From assembly GCA_029948255.1 (NCBI GenBank), contig JALIZF010001874.1, positions 1,031,456-1,095,455 on the forward strand: a stretch of 64,000 nucleotides of DNA, written 5' to 3'. Origin of the DNA: Telmatactis stephensoni (lineage: Eukaryota; Cnidaria; Anthozoa; Actiniaria; Isophelliidae). Below, one piece after another: positions 1-13,100 of this stretch; position 1 is the first letter of the stretch; each line of letters begins with the position of its first letter. Below the pieces are notes generated by a model that saw only the letters and a program-made list of their open reading frames with translations, was not told the DNA's origin and ran no database searches. A program made the position numbers and the translations under genes.

Positions 1-621
1 AAAAGAAAATGAAATTTTGGGACGATTCTCCCGAGACATTCTGAGAAGCTGAGACATCGAATCGACTTACGTTACGGATGAAGATTTCGGCTCCATCCAC
101 GCTATCCCGGTGCTACATATTACAGTTATCTTAGCCCGAAGGCCAGGGAGGGAGACGATATCCGGACCCTAATCCATACCTTTAGATATCACCTTAGACC
201 GCTGCGCTACCTAGACACTTAATAAATTTAATGACTAATCGGGGTAGTCTATTCGGCGAAGTTTCATTGTAATGCTAATACTCCCCAGGGAAAGAAATGA
301 ACCAATCAGAGTACAGCTATCAAAAAATAGCTGTTTTGTAAATAAACCGAAAGAGAAAATAAAAGAATAAGTTTTCAGGAACATCGAGCTTGTCTGCATT
401 GTTATACTCCATCGATTTGTCCCAATTCCCCAGGGAGATAGAAAAACCAATCAAAATCTAGTCGATTGAAGAGGGACCAATACATTTCCATGATTATTTT
501 AAGTACAGCAAGCTTCAAGCCGTTACGTACGCTATTACTTATGGATTTTTATTTCCGTTCCAAAGTGAAATGATCGGCCTCACTGAAGATGTTCAGTTGG
601 AATCCACGTTTCTTATTTCAG

Positions 622-661
622 GAATATCCCTAGAGCTAATCAGATTAAGACATCAGCAAAG
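622..661 (+). other. possible isolated exon with good splice sites
   Basis: A 40-nt segment is preceded by a pyrimidine-rich stretch ending TTATTTCAG and followed by GGTAAGTTAT, a near-ideal acceptor and donor pair. No coding frame of note and no partner exon was found. It could be a 5' non-coding exon of the downstream gene, part of a gene to the left, or chance. Confidence 0.25.
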
Positions 662-1726
662 GTAAGTTATTTTATAATTAAGTTAAGGTGATTTAAAATT
701 TGGATTGATACTTTTAGCTCATCGTTTTAAAACAAAGCTCGTAGTTGTTTACATGTACACGTTTGTTCTTCAATATTAACACCAAATTTGTTAGTTACAT
801 GGTCGATTTGAGTTTAATTGTGTACAGTAGACGAGAAATTAAATTATAACTGATCTCGTCAAAATGTATCCCCGAAAACTCCACAGAGAATCTCGTGATG
901 CAGAATGCCAAACTCCCGCAAGTTTATATATTGTCGTATTCAAAATATTGGGAAATACCATTTCTGCCTAGAAACTTAATAACACAAAAAAGTAAACCTT
1001 TTAAATCTTTCATAGCGCTTTCATTACATGATGAAATCTTTCAAGTCAGTTCACTGCTCTGCCTGACGAATTATCCTATACATAGTCTCATGCAACCTGC
1101 GCTGGGACTATTGTTATTAAATGGGGCTTGTTGCTTAATTTTTAGAAACCCAGAACACAAGATGTTATTTCCCCTGTAGCTTGTAACATTGTACACAACA
1201 TGCATCGTGCGTGTGTCCGATCCTGCAACAGGTGCGGGCAACAGTTAGAGAAGTAGAAACGAGTTCTTTTTCTGAAGCCATACCAACAGGTCGCTCAACG
1301 TTTTGCGCAACAGCTACAGAAGTACAACCAAGCTTTTTCTGGGGCATTGCGCGCGCCTGTTGCAGGGGTTAACACACGTTCTGTTGCGCGCAACATTGCA
1401 ATAACCTTGGACTACTTAAATTGTTATGAGTTGGATTTTGGTATTTCAAACCTTACTGTGGCTACCATTTCCAGAGCTAATGCACACATTCCAGATGGCG
1501 CGGAGCTTCAGTAACGAAAATTCGGATAAGTTTCGACGATTTTTTTCGTTCTTTTACTCAAGTAAGCATACGTCTGTTGTGGGCAGGGCCAGAGTTCAAA
1601 CGTCGCCCGAACAAAAATTCTTACACATGTTCTAAAATGAAACACTTATAATCGTAGATAAAAACAGTTTTCTGATAAACGTCTTTAAAGTCCGTATGCT
1701 TTTTCCTTGTGCTTGTCTACTGACAC

Positions 1727-2085
1727 CTATCGTTTCCTTGACAGCCTAGATATGAGCATAGTCTGGATTTTAACCTTCTTCTCTGGATGGACTGGATGGA
1801 GAAGGTGGAACTATGGCACTATGCGTATTCTAAATGATGCATTATTTTTAGCAAGCAGCGCTATTAAACGTTTGATAGATAAAACGGTTTTCTGATTTAC
1901 ATCGTTAACGGATCCGACATAAAACGTGGTTTTCGTTTTCGTGACAGCCTAGATATGAACATAGTTCGAATTTTAACCCTTTTCGATCTCTGAATGGAGA
2001 AGGTTGAAATCCGAGTACCATGTATTATAATTGCTGCATTATTTCTTTAGCAAGCGGCGTTATTAAACGTTACGTTTGATTAACT
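1727..2085. repeat. two-copy diverged tandem duplication (unit about 200 bp)
   Basis: The segment at about 1735-1893 (starting CCTTGACAGCCTAGATATGA) is repeated with substitutions and small indels at about 1938-2085. Both copies share GACAGCCTAGATATGA, then GGATTTTAACC or GAATTTTAACC, GGAGAAGGT, and an AGCAAGC-GC-ATTAAACGTT end. No coding potential is seen. Confidence 0.75.
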
Positions 2086-2317
2086 TACCATTTATATACA
2101 ATATAGAACATAGTGAGACTAATACAATGCAATTAGCAGTGTTGTTCGTCCACTTTGAAGCTCCATGTCCACGGTACGGTCCTGAAAAATGTTCAACCAA
2201 AACGACAATAATATAAAAATCTGAAAGAAATCTCTCATCCTCATTAACTAATTAGTTGCTTGTGAAAGACTTGTGTACTGTAAAACATTGTTGGGTCTTG
2301 TTGTGTTCTGTGAAAAA

Positions 2318-2475
2318 ATTGTTCAGTGTTCCACGAAACTTTGTTGTGTTCAGTGAAAGCTTGTTGTGTTCCACGAAACTTTGTTGTGTTCAGTGAAAGG
2401 TTGTTGCGTTCTACGAAACTTTATTGTGTTCAGTGAAAGATTGTTGTGTTCCACGAAACTTTGTTGTGTTTTCAA
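2318..2475. repeat. about 41-bp tandem repeat, roughly four units
   Basis: Alternating blocks TTGTTGTGTTCCACGAAACT and TTGTTGTGTTCAGTGAAAG repeat about four times with a few substitutions. The ORFs across this stretch only translate the repeat. Confidence 0.85.
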
Positions 2476-3272
2476 AGCAATTTTGCATCAGTTGTGCTTT
2501 GCCCCTGTGGGCCACCGTACTAGCCGCATACGAATTTTGGAGAAATTCGTATCAACAGATTTTGAAATATTCGAGGTGCAATTTTTTAACCCCCAAAATA
2601 ACAATTTATTACCAGGTTTCGACTTGATAATTATACTAAGCAAAGCAGCATGACAACTATTTGACTGTCAATACGTTGCTCATATATTAGACTACTTCTC
2701 ACCAAAGGGAGAAAACAGTTGACCGAGAGATTTTTCTTTTGGAGCACTAAACGTTTTTGTATAAATTTTGATAAAATGCAACCCAATTTCATGTCTTAGT
2801 GGCGTACGCTGACGGAGATCCAAAGCACTTTCTGACGTGCAACTTCGTTGAGAAGTAGTCTGATATATGAAAAACATTTAGACAGTCCAAGAGTTGTTAA
2901 TTCATTATCTGTAAAGTTTTTGGAGATTCATGAACTGGTCTTTCCCTAAGAGTTATATAAACAGAACACAATATTATTCAAAAGGTTAGTTATTTTTGAC
3001 CATTTCCCTGTATATTAAAATGCCCCTAACCCCTCATTTGAAATTTGGTTTTGTTATTCAAAATTTCACGTTAGGGCTTATGACACTTTAATATATTCAG
3101 GTTATTAAAAGTGTGTGGGTTCTCTGTGGCAACAGCAAAAATCCTATAGCTACCAGTGTTATCACCTCCATACCGTAACATTACGAATGTGCCTATGTAA
3201 AAAGGACCGACAGAAGGATGGATGAACGGACAGACAGACAGTTGACAGGCTGACAGGCCGACTGTCAAGGAA

Positions 3273-3396
3273 AAGAAAAGAAGAAGAAGAAGAAGAAGAA
3301 GAAGAAGAAGAAGAAGAAGAAGAAGAAGAAGAAGAAGAAGAAGAAGAAGAAGAAGAAGAAGAAGAAGAAGAAGAAGAAGAAGAAGAAGAAGAAGAA
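3273..3396. repeat. (GAA)n microsatellite
   Basis: About 120 bp of nearly pure GAA/AAG triplets. It produces the poly-Leu and poly-Ser ORFs on the minus strand, which are artefacts. Confidence 0.97.
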
Positions 3397-3544
3397 AAAA
3401 ATCCGACGGCACACTTTGAAAATAGCATTAAGAACCATGTTGTATCAACAAAGAGAGTTCTTAGTGTAAATTGCAAAGTAAACATCACTATTTGCTCTGA
3501 TACGGGTGCTTTCTTATGTCAAAGATAAGATTAATGTTCACTGA

Positions 3545-3665
3545 CAAAAATATTTCTGGAACAAGCCGTCCAGAACGGGTAGTTTCTTAGGACTATTTCT
3601 GGCTAATGCTGAAAACTGACTTGTACCATTAGTTCTGGCCTGGTTGGTTCCACTAAATGGAAAGT
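3545..3665. mobile_element. degenerate copy of the CCATTTAGTGGAACCA foldback family
   Basis: The right end reads GGTTGGTTCCACTAAATGGA, matching the ends of the better-preserved copies at 21618-21758 and 34425-34580. The left part (CTGGAACAAGCCGTCCAGAAC) is diverged and the termini are incomplete. Confidence 0.6.
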
Positions 3666-3679
3666 TATGCTCTCTTAAC

Positions 3680-3897
3680 AGAGCGGAGAGGAACAGGCAT
3701 TTCAATATCCTTCCTCCTCATTTTAATGCCATTTTTCTAGCTCCCTCCTCCCTAATTTTTCAGTCATTTCTCCTTCACTACATCTCATAATTGTTTTCCT
3801 CCCTCCTCCCAAACCGATTTTTCTGCCTCTTTTCTCCCTCCTCCCTACTTTTTGGGGGCTATTTCTCCCTCCTCCCTAAACCGTTCCTCTCCGCTCT
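3680..3897. mobile_element. small MITE with 15-bp terminal inverted repeats
   Basis: The left end AGAGCGGAGAGGAAC (3680-3694) is exactly inverted at 3883-3897 (GTTCCTCTCCGCTCT). The interior is pyrimidine-rich with several CTCCCTCCTCCC blocks. There is no ORF, so it would be non-autonomous. Confidence 0.75.
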
Positions 3898-4194
3898 TGA
3901 CACGAACGAATAAATATACGAATGAATTCTTCTGAACGTTGGTCTTCCTGTGTGAAAATCTGCACCTGTTCCAAGCATTATCCAAATATGGCCAAGAACC
4001 CCATATATGGATTCCTAGTACCCAGTCTCGATTTATTTTGGTAAACAAAATGTCCGGCAAATGAGAAGAAAATAAATTCGCGGTTAAAATGACTAAATTA
4101 TTTGCCTAATTTTTAGCCGTTTATTGCTTCTATTTTGAAGTAATCCTACCTATATGAACCAGTGGTTAGATCTACTTTTAAAGGCTAAACAAAA

Positions 4195-7100
4195 ATGGAC
4201 GATTGCGAGCCATATTCACATTTGTCCCTGTTTATAAGTGGTATGGATCGAATGGCCATCGATATCAATGCAATAAAAGGTGCTATAAGAGAGATCGATG
4301 CTCGCCTAGAGGAAAATGCATTAAGGTTGGTAGACTCTACTTTTTATTTATCTTAAAGACCCCACAAAATACTACATATGTTGTCCCTAATCCCTGAGCA
4401 TGCATGACCGTGTTTGACAGATGTTGAATGGTGTTCTACAACAAATTGAATTCGATGTCAGAATTTTTTCCCTACCCATCTGAAGCAACACAAATGATTG
4501 TTCTTGTATAAATCCTTATCCAATTGATACGTTTTGTAGTTATCCAGCATATTTATCCTGTGAATCAGGATTTATGAAATGTGCTTTGAAGAGTGTATTC
4601 TTTTTTTTGGCAATATAGGTCTGGTTAATAAACTATAAGGACTGCTCATTTGCATGTTAATCATGAAGCAATATAAAAGATTAATAGTCCACTTTTAATA
4701 TTCTGGAAGAGTCATCACACACAGAGCAATTGAAGATGAGGCTCTAGGGAAACAAAAGAATATATTAGGATTACTCCATTGTTTCCTCAGTCTCGTCTTG
4801 AATTACTTTGATTGACAGTGAGAAAAGAAACCTAAGAAATGTAAGGGATATAACTGTAGCTGAGTGTTCTATTGCTTTTTGAGTACTACATACCTTCCAG
4901 CATATTTATGAATATTTTTAATACAGTAAACTTGGACCTCAAAATGAACACCTCTCTAATGCCGACACCTTTACTTGGTTCTGGCAGAATATCCCTACAT
5001 GTATATTCTCTGTAACAAAACTCCTTCTAAGGTGAACACCCCTCTAAAGTTGACAACAGACACTATATATTTTAAAATATGTCACAAATAGGTCAAAAAT
5101 TCTCCTCAAAATGGATTGTTGCATTTTTCAGTTAGTGTAATGTTCCAAGGTACTAATTAAAGTTACAAAACAAGCATTGATCATGTTCAACATCTGTCTC
5201 ACTACTGACAGATATTGTACAAAGTCATATTCTGTTATATATGGTCTTATATATATTGCTGTATTTGGTATCAGATTTGTGGGGTCAAATTTCATAACTC
5301 CCTCTAAGGTGGACACATCTCTAAAGTGGACACTAAGAACTGGCCCCAAAGGTGTTCACTTTAGAGGGAGTTTACTCTTATATGAATGTTAGCTAGCACA
5401 TCTCTTCCAACTTCTCAATTGTGTCAGTTTAATTATAAAATACATGTAACCATCATAATGCATGCTCTCATTGCATGGCCAAAAGGATGCATATACATGT
5501 ACTGTGGACTCTAAATCTGCACACAATGTGCATGCACGTTTTCTTTTTCTTCAATAATTGTAGTTGAAGGAACCTGACATTTCTGATGCAAATTGTAGAT
5601 TTACCTGATCAAGACTTGTAATTTATTGTCAAAATATTTCAGCTCTTATTGTAAGACTTTGATTAATTATACTGTCTTTTATATATTATGTGTAACTTGA
5701 AAGAATACCTACAGTTATAGCTACTGTAGTTTCCAGACACTCCTCTGTACTCTCATACACAGTCACTACCACTGTAGACACGCTTTAATTGTCCGCCTTT
5801 TATGCATACAACTTTCAGCTCACTAGTCCGTTAACATTTTACTGAGGGAGAAAAACCTTGAGGACCTAGAGAAAAACCCATGAAGCGTTAGGTGGGAGAG
5901 AATGAACTAACAAACTCAAGTCACAGTGGTCCAGGAATTGAACCTGGGGGGCACAGAGGTGACAGACTGGCAATCTCACCGCTCAGATGCCTTTGTGCTA
6001 CATGTACCCTAAAATGATCTTAATTATTGAAATCTCTTGTTAACAGTCTTCAAGACCACTGGAATGAACTAGCATCCCTTTGTAATGAGTCACTGAATCC
6101 AGATCAAGACCTGACTTCTCCAGAAAGTGCAAAGGATGCAATAGCTCTTTTAACAAGTCCTGAGTTACAAAATCACATTTGCAAATCTGAGCCAATGGTG
6201 CTGAATTGCTTTCTTAATAATGTGGTGGGTGTTATGAAAGTTGAATATATAAATTTTATAAGCTTCTTTGCAGTCAACTTTTGCCCTCAACTCCCTACCT
6301 ATAATGGTCATGTGTCAAGCCTCTAGTGGGTTCCAAAGTTTGATCAGAAATACATAGTTCAGAAAATATTCATTCCCCACCATGTAGGGAATTTGTAAAT
6401 GTACCCTCCCATCCTCTAGAACTTCCCTTTTTCTTCCATATAAACTCTGTAATTTTGCTCTTTCTCTGGCCCCCCTCCCCTCCAGAATTTCCAATTCCTT
6501 CCATGGTGGTGGTATGGATATTTTTTGGAATTACACAATTCCAAAGCTCAAGTCATACTTTGGAAGTTCACAACAAACTTTGATGGAGAACTTCAATTAT
6601 ACAAATGTACTTCATATGCCATGGTGCAAACATTGATTCTAACAAATTTCAAATTTGTATGGGAATTAAGTACTGTAATTAGTTTTAAGCTCCTCAACAA
6701 AGTTCATTGCGAATTAACTTCCAAGCTAAGGTACATGATTGTATGACTTTGGAACTTCTAAACAAGCTTGAGAGCTCGTTTTTCAGAAATTATGTGAAAC
6801 CTAGCTGTTAAGAATTTGATTTGAGATTCCTGAATTACAATTTACTTGTAAGTAATAGAACTCCTTGTGCTCTAAACATAACATGAAATCTATTGTACTC
6901 CAGATTCAAGCTCTTGAGAGAAATCCTGGTCTTGAAGAAGCCATCTTCTATGACCTTGTTAACTTTGCCTCAAACCAAGGCATGGTCCTGCCCTATGCAC
7001 TTCCAGTAACAACAGAAGAACAAGACCATCAAGATGAAACAGATGATCCTGATGCCAGAGAAACCATAATTCTGTGGGATAGAATTCGTTTCAAGATAAA

Positions 7101-10100
7101 AAGTGGTCTGTGGAGTGTCCTGAGTAACTTGAAGCTGCAAATGGATCAGAGTCTTTCCTTTAAAAAACACAATAAAAGAAGAGAGCTTATCCAAAGTTTA
7201 TTATTCTTGTATCCCACAAAAGATATCTTTGAAGGATATCTTCAGTTTCGTAGCCGAATGATTGATAAATATATTGCAGCCCCAGATTTGATTTCACATA
7301 TTGAAACAGCCATCATTATTCAGTACAAAGATGCACCCATCAATGCAATAACTTTAGCAAAGCTGAGCAGAGCTTTGGAGCTAATGATAGCTGAGGATAT
7401 GAAGTTGTTTGAAGAAAATGGTTTACCTGGTTGTACCATGATGTTTAAGCAAATCCACGAGATTTATTTGGAGAGATATATGTTGGAATTGAGGTCAGTG
7501 CTTCAGGCATATAGAGAAGAAAAAAGGAACATATCAGAAAGAAGAGGCTCAAGTCGTAGCACATCCAGTATGAGTATCCATGGTGACGATTTGATTGTGT
7601 ATAAGTTGTGTTTCCTGGCAACATTGAGTCTGGAGATGACAGTGGTGAAAGTCCTGGAGGAAAACAGCAATGGTAATGGTATTGACATTTTAATAGACAT
7701 TTAATCTCTAATATCCCACAGTGCCATAATATAAATAATAATATCATATAATTTCTATAGCGCCTTTTCCATATGTTCAAAGGCGCTTTACAAACAAAAT
7801 GACTATAATGTAATAAAATAATTCTAAAGACAAGTCTACAGCTTGGATTAAGTAATAAATAATGAAAAATTTCTATCCTAATGATAACTGTTAATAAAAT
7901 ATTCAATGATAATGAAATTAGGAACCTCATGGCCCTAAAAGTAATAAAATATTCAATTATAATTAGGAACCTCGCGGCCCTAAATGACTTGAAATTAATC
8001 CATGGTTATGTACTATTCAGAGCAGGCTGAGTAATTAAGGTGTGATAATATTCTGTTGTTCCAGGTATTACACCCAATGTCCTTAAATCAGGGAACAACC
8101 CAAACACTGGTGCCAGTGGACGAACACAGCTGCCAAAACTTGTACATAAATCAAGTAAAGACCTACCAGTACTTGAAGCCTGGACTGGTGACCCATTTGG
8201 TATGAAGGAAAGATTCCCTTACTTTCTTAATAGACTGATTCAGCAAATGTGATGTGAGACAATGAATGTATCACATTTATTTGTTGTGTGACTACCATTA
8301 CAATGTCCTAATGCCATGTTCAGGATGGCATTCCTCTTCTTGACATTGGCGATGCCAATCATCAGGTCATTTCTAACAAACTCATCAGAGTGTGTGTGTA
8401 GCATCCTCTTTCACATCACGTTGTATTAGCTAAATCACTCTAATGTATTTAAACACTTCATTATAATTTAAATTGTTCTTCAGCCCATGTGGAGTATCAT
8501 TTGATATGTGAGGGGGGAATACTCCATGAGAATTGGTTGAGGGGTGTGCCTTGATCTTCTAAAATTTGACTCCTTAAAATCGGGTCCCCATTTCATAAAG
8601 CTAAATCCCAAGACAGGATCTGTTTTTTAAAGGAACTATTAATAGCTGTTTTAGCCATTAAAATCCAGTACATTGGACATTTTTAGTGTTACTTTAATTT
8701 TCTTCTAATTTTGTCAATATTATCTGTGCCATTTCAAGTTATACACTCTTAATGAAATGGGGGCAACATTCACAGAAAGTAAGAAGTAATTGAATTATTT
8801 ACTATCTCAAATTGTCTAGAAATTGTCATGATCTTAATTTACTCCTACTTGTAGGTGTAGGTCAAATTGACTTTCCTACCCCTCGCACATCTTCCCAGAA
8901 TACCTCATCACCATGGGCATGGAGAGAGGAGTTTAAACATGTGATGTCACGAATATCATCAGCTGTTACTGAGACTATTAAACTGGGTTGTGATTCATCA
9001 CTGGAAGAACAAAGTAGAGTGTATGCTAGCACTAACGCTCTCCAAGTTATCCACCTTAAAGGTATTTATCCATAAACAGTTTTTGTGGTAAATAAATAAT
9101 TATTGCTGATCACCACTTATAAGCAACTGCTGGCTTGTGTGCAGTTGATTGGTCTTATCAGGACAAATAATTAGATTTTTTAAAGTAAATATTATTATTA
9201 CTGTTGTTAGAAGATGGATGTCTCCACAATTTTGAAGGCAGTCCTGACCCACGGCATAAACCAGAGCACACAGTTTAGACTATGTTACCCTGATTTGTTT
9301 CTTCATTCCTCCCTCCCTCCCTCTTGGCCTTCCATTCTTCCTTTCTTCCATCCATCCATGCTCCTGCCTTCCTACACACATGTACATTTACTATCCTCCC
9401 TCCCTCCTATTTCCTTCCTTCCTTCCTTCCCTCCTTCCTTCCTTCCTTCCTTCTGTCCATCCTTCCTTCCTCCCTCCCTCCCTCCTTTCCCTTCCCTTTC
9501 CTCCCTCCCTTCCCTTCCTTCCTTCCTTCCTTCCTTCCTTTCTTCAGTATTTGATTTGTTTGTGAATTAATGAAATTTTGTGCTGATATTTTATTTTAGA
9601 CGAACTTGTTGGTGGACCAGAAGATTATCCAAAGTGCATTCGCAAAAGTGAGCTGAAACTAGAAAATAATTATTGCATCAAATGTTGAGCAGATTTGAAA
9701 GTTTTGGCAAATGCAGACCTGTTTTTTTTACACCTAATCTATACCCAAGTCTTATTTTTAATATGTGCCTGTCCGAACATTAAACTTATCTGGATATTTC
9801 TTTTGAGGGACTCCAATTTATTTTGGCTTTGGAAGATGGTCAGGAATATTTTCCTTTCCTTTCCTGAAACATACCAAAATTGACATGGCTTAAGATATTT
9901 TTACCATTAAAAAGTACCAATAAATCATCAAAAATCACAATCTGGTACGAATTTCCATGAAAGTACCGTGGATCATGAGTACCCTAAAAAAGATACTTAA
10001 TCCTGTGATTTTAAGCTAATTTCGTAGAAATAAAAACGAACATAGATTTTTAATGAAATTTCGTACAGTTACTAACTAAGCTTTACTAATTCCAAAAATC

Positions 10101-13100
10101 AAATAAAAAATGGGGGTCACCGTGTTCGTTTTTGCGGCTAGATGGCGGTAATTTTAAGTATTTTTGAGGCCGTGCGCCAGCAATTTTCGAAAACGGAAAA
10201 TCGAACAAAAGGTACTCGTCATTTACATCAAGTCATTTCAACATTGAAATGTTGAAGTCATTCTATCTTTTACACATCAAACAAAAAGTAAAACCTCAAA
10301 AATGGTCAAGAAAATTTAAGTGTGGTAAAAAATTAGAGATATTTCGACACCAGTACATACATGTACCCTGATATCCGAGATTGAAAACAGCTTTCTCGGT
10401 AAGTATTTGAGAATATCTCAAAAACGGAACATAGATTTTTGTTAAAATTGGAATATCTGATAGCCGAGGTTACCTTACTCTTTTAGATTTGATTAAATAA
10501 AAACGATAGGTCACCGTGTTCGTTTTCGCACTACAGCTCACTAAAGTACGAATTAGGCTTTGACAGGGAGGACTAGGGCAAGTTTAGACGAAAAAGTAAG
10601 GAAAAAAGCCGACATCTCTTTCAGTGTTTCCCCAAAAGCTCTGTGTCAGTGTTTTTAGTCCTCTTTTGATGCTTTCAGAGTTATTTGTCGTAATTTTGAG
10701 CATTTTACATCAAAAATTGTGTTTTTCATCTAAATGGTCGCTATCTTAAAAACTTGAAATTTCTCCATGTGCGTGAGCTCGCGCATGGTAGTAGAGCGTG
10801 CGCAATGCAAAACTACGGAATTACCTTAACCCCTTACAAGTGCAAGGATCATCTCAGTCCAAAAATATTACAGTGGAACCCCATGTTAAGGCTATCCCAT
10901 GGATCAATACGGCCACCCTGCTATTATGGCCAACACATTTTGGTCCATCAGCTAGAGATCCCACTTTATATAATAATTGGCATATTACGCGCGCTCTGAT
11001 TGGTCAAACAACCATGTGTGATTAGAGTACACACACATAGATGGCGTCATCGAATCTTACGCGCGCTCTGATTGGTTGGAATGTTTCGATAAATATTATA
11101 TAAAACAGATAGATTCCATTTTTCCGTGCGTCTGTACTCTAATCGATGCACAGAAGACGTCAAAATGTGGTGAGAACAACAGTCACGCCACTCGACTTCG
11201 TCTCGTGGCGTACTTTTTTGTTCTCACCACATTTTGACGTCATCTGTGAATCGATTAGAGTACACACGCACGGAAAAATGGAATCTATTTGTTAATTATC
11301 TCTTGAAAAAATATCCATGTAATACAGCCACCCCATTATTATGGGTAGTTATTCTTTGCCCATAGGTATGTATTTATGGAGTTTTACTGTAGATTCCCAT
11401 CAGTACATTTGCAATTTTCTTGTAGAGCTGTTCAGTGATCATGTCTAGAGCTGATGATGTTCTACCATTGGCGAGTAGTGAGGGAGGCAAACTGTTTCAA
11501 GTTGTAAGGTCATCATTTGTCGATACACTGGATTCATGTTTGAAGACATATTTCTCTAGTGTTATGAAGGTAATATCTCAAAAAAAAATGGAGATCTGTA
11601 ACACTGTATAAAAAGAGACATTACTAACGTTTCAAACCTTAGCCATTCATTGGAGTAAATTTAAGCCGAGTGGTTCCATAACTAATTTTGACCATGCGTT
11701 GACAAAAAATGTTGGTAAATAAGAGTCCATACAACGGAAAGCCATTGTAAATTTGTTGTTTACCACAAATTGGAGAAGTAATTTCTCGTTCAACTGGCTC
11801 GTGCACCAGCAAAACAATGACGCAAATCGTTGCTATGCACTCTTATTTTTCGACCAATCAAAAGCAAGAAACTGATTGATTGTGGTAAACAATCCTTATA
11901 CTCTGACGATGGGCGTTGTTTCAAGGTGCAATGTTTCTTGCAAAACAAGTTGCGTAAACCACTGTATTTTGTATAGAGCGGTTTTCGTATGAGTGGGAAA
12001 CTGACCGTACCAGATACGGTCAATGCACGGTTACGGTTACGGTTACGGTTACGGCAGCAATTTCAAATGTTTTTATAGACATTATGGTACTGACACGGTC
12101 ACGGTACGGTAAGGTCAGTTTCCCACTCATACGAAAACCGCTCTAACATAGCACTGTACTGTGTAAATCATTGCTAGATGTCATGTGACACTCCTGCAAT
12201 GGTTGGTTACTTCTTTCCCAAGACGAGTTGCTGAAATATAAGCATTTTGTAAGAGCGCCCTAAGGCTCCAACATCAACGAAGTAAGCACTCATTTTGTAC
12301 AGTGTTACGCATTTCCATTAATAATCGTATCTTCATACACCACGTAGTCGAGACTACTGAGCCCATATGAACTGGCGTGGGCTAGATGGTGGGGATGACA
12401 GTGCTAAATGGTCCTTTGAATTTGCAGTGTGCCTTCCAGCTGTCAATATTCTGACACTTTTTTCAAAATCCGTTCCTGCTGGATTTGGGATTTCATAAGA
12501 CGCATTAGGCAGACTCGCAGCTCTTTACAGTGTAGCCTACGTTGCTGGCGGTCTGCGGTTTTTGGGCGGAGGAAGAAATGAAAGACCGCGAGTGCTAAGG
12601 AACATGCTTATGGTAGTACCTAATTATGCTCTAAGGTTGTTGGTACCAAAACCGTTAGTAGTTATTTGACACTTTGTTTCTTTGTTTTCAGATAATTGAA
12701 GATTTCCCTCAGAAGTGCAGTGTTCAGACATTGTACATTCTTCTAAGTAGTACAGTGTTCGTTAGGAATCGTTTAGCACAGTATGACGAGGTGTTAGGAA
12801 CAGAACCTAGGTAAGTACTGCTTGTTGTTAGGCACCGTTGAAAAGAGAGCGCAAGTCAATCTAAATTTTGACTTGCGTGTATTCTTATCACTCAACGCAA
12901 AGTATAATCGAACGTAAGTTTTTTCACTTTTGATAAAGTAAATTAAAATACAGTAATTAAAGTAAAGTAAAGCAAAGTGACCATATTTTACGTCGATAAC
13001 TCGTGACAGTAATCTGAGTATCTGATAAACCTTGAGGTCGACGGTGCGCTCATTTTACTCCCCTCTCTCCATCAGTGCTCCGTTTTATGGGTATTTTAAA

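Larger units (their letters stand above)
1..4194. other. intergenic region without a supported gene
   Basis: Only short, low-complexity or repeat-derived ORFs are present. The notable content is listed separately: a possible isolated exon near 622-661, two tandem duplications, a GAA microsatellite and two small foldback elements. The promoter of the large plus-strand gene starting at 4195 must lie at the right end, but I recognise no core promoter motif there. Confidence 0.6.

Noticed and set aside
3071..3488. Poly-Leu and poly-Ser minus-strand ORFs of over 100 residues
   Set aside because: They only translate the GAA microsatellite and have no conserved flanks.
7445..7930. 161-residue minus-strand ORF
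   Set aside because: Antisense to exon 3 of the KIAA0825-like gene; composition is that of a shadow frame.
9214..9570. Pro/Ser/Leu-rich ORFs over the CCTT tract
   Set aside because: Low-complexity translation inside an intron of the KIAA0825-like gene.
12027..12055. GTTACG hexamers considered as interstitial telomere repeat
   Set aside because: The unit is not the animal TTAGGG type and lies in the loop of a foldback element with sister copies elsewhere.
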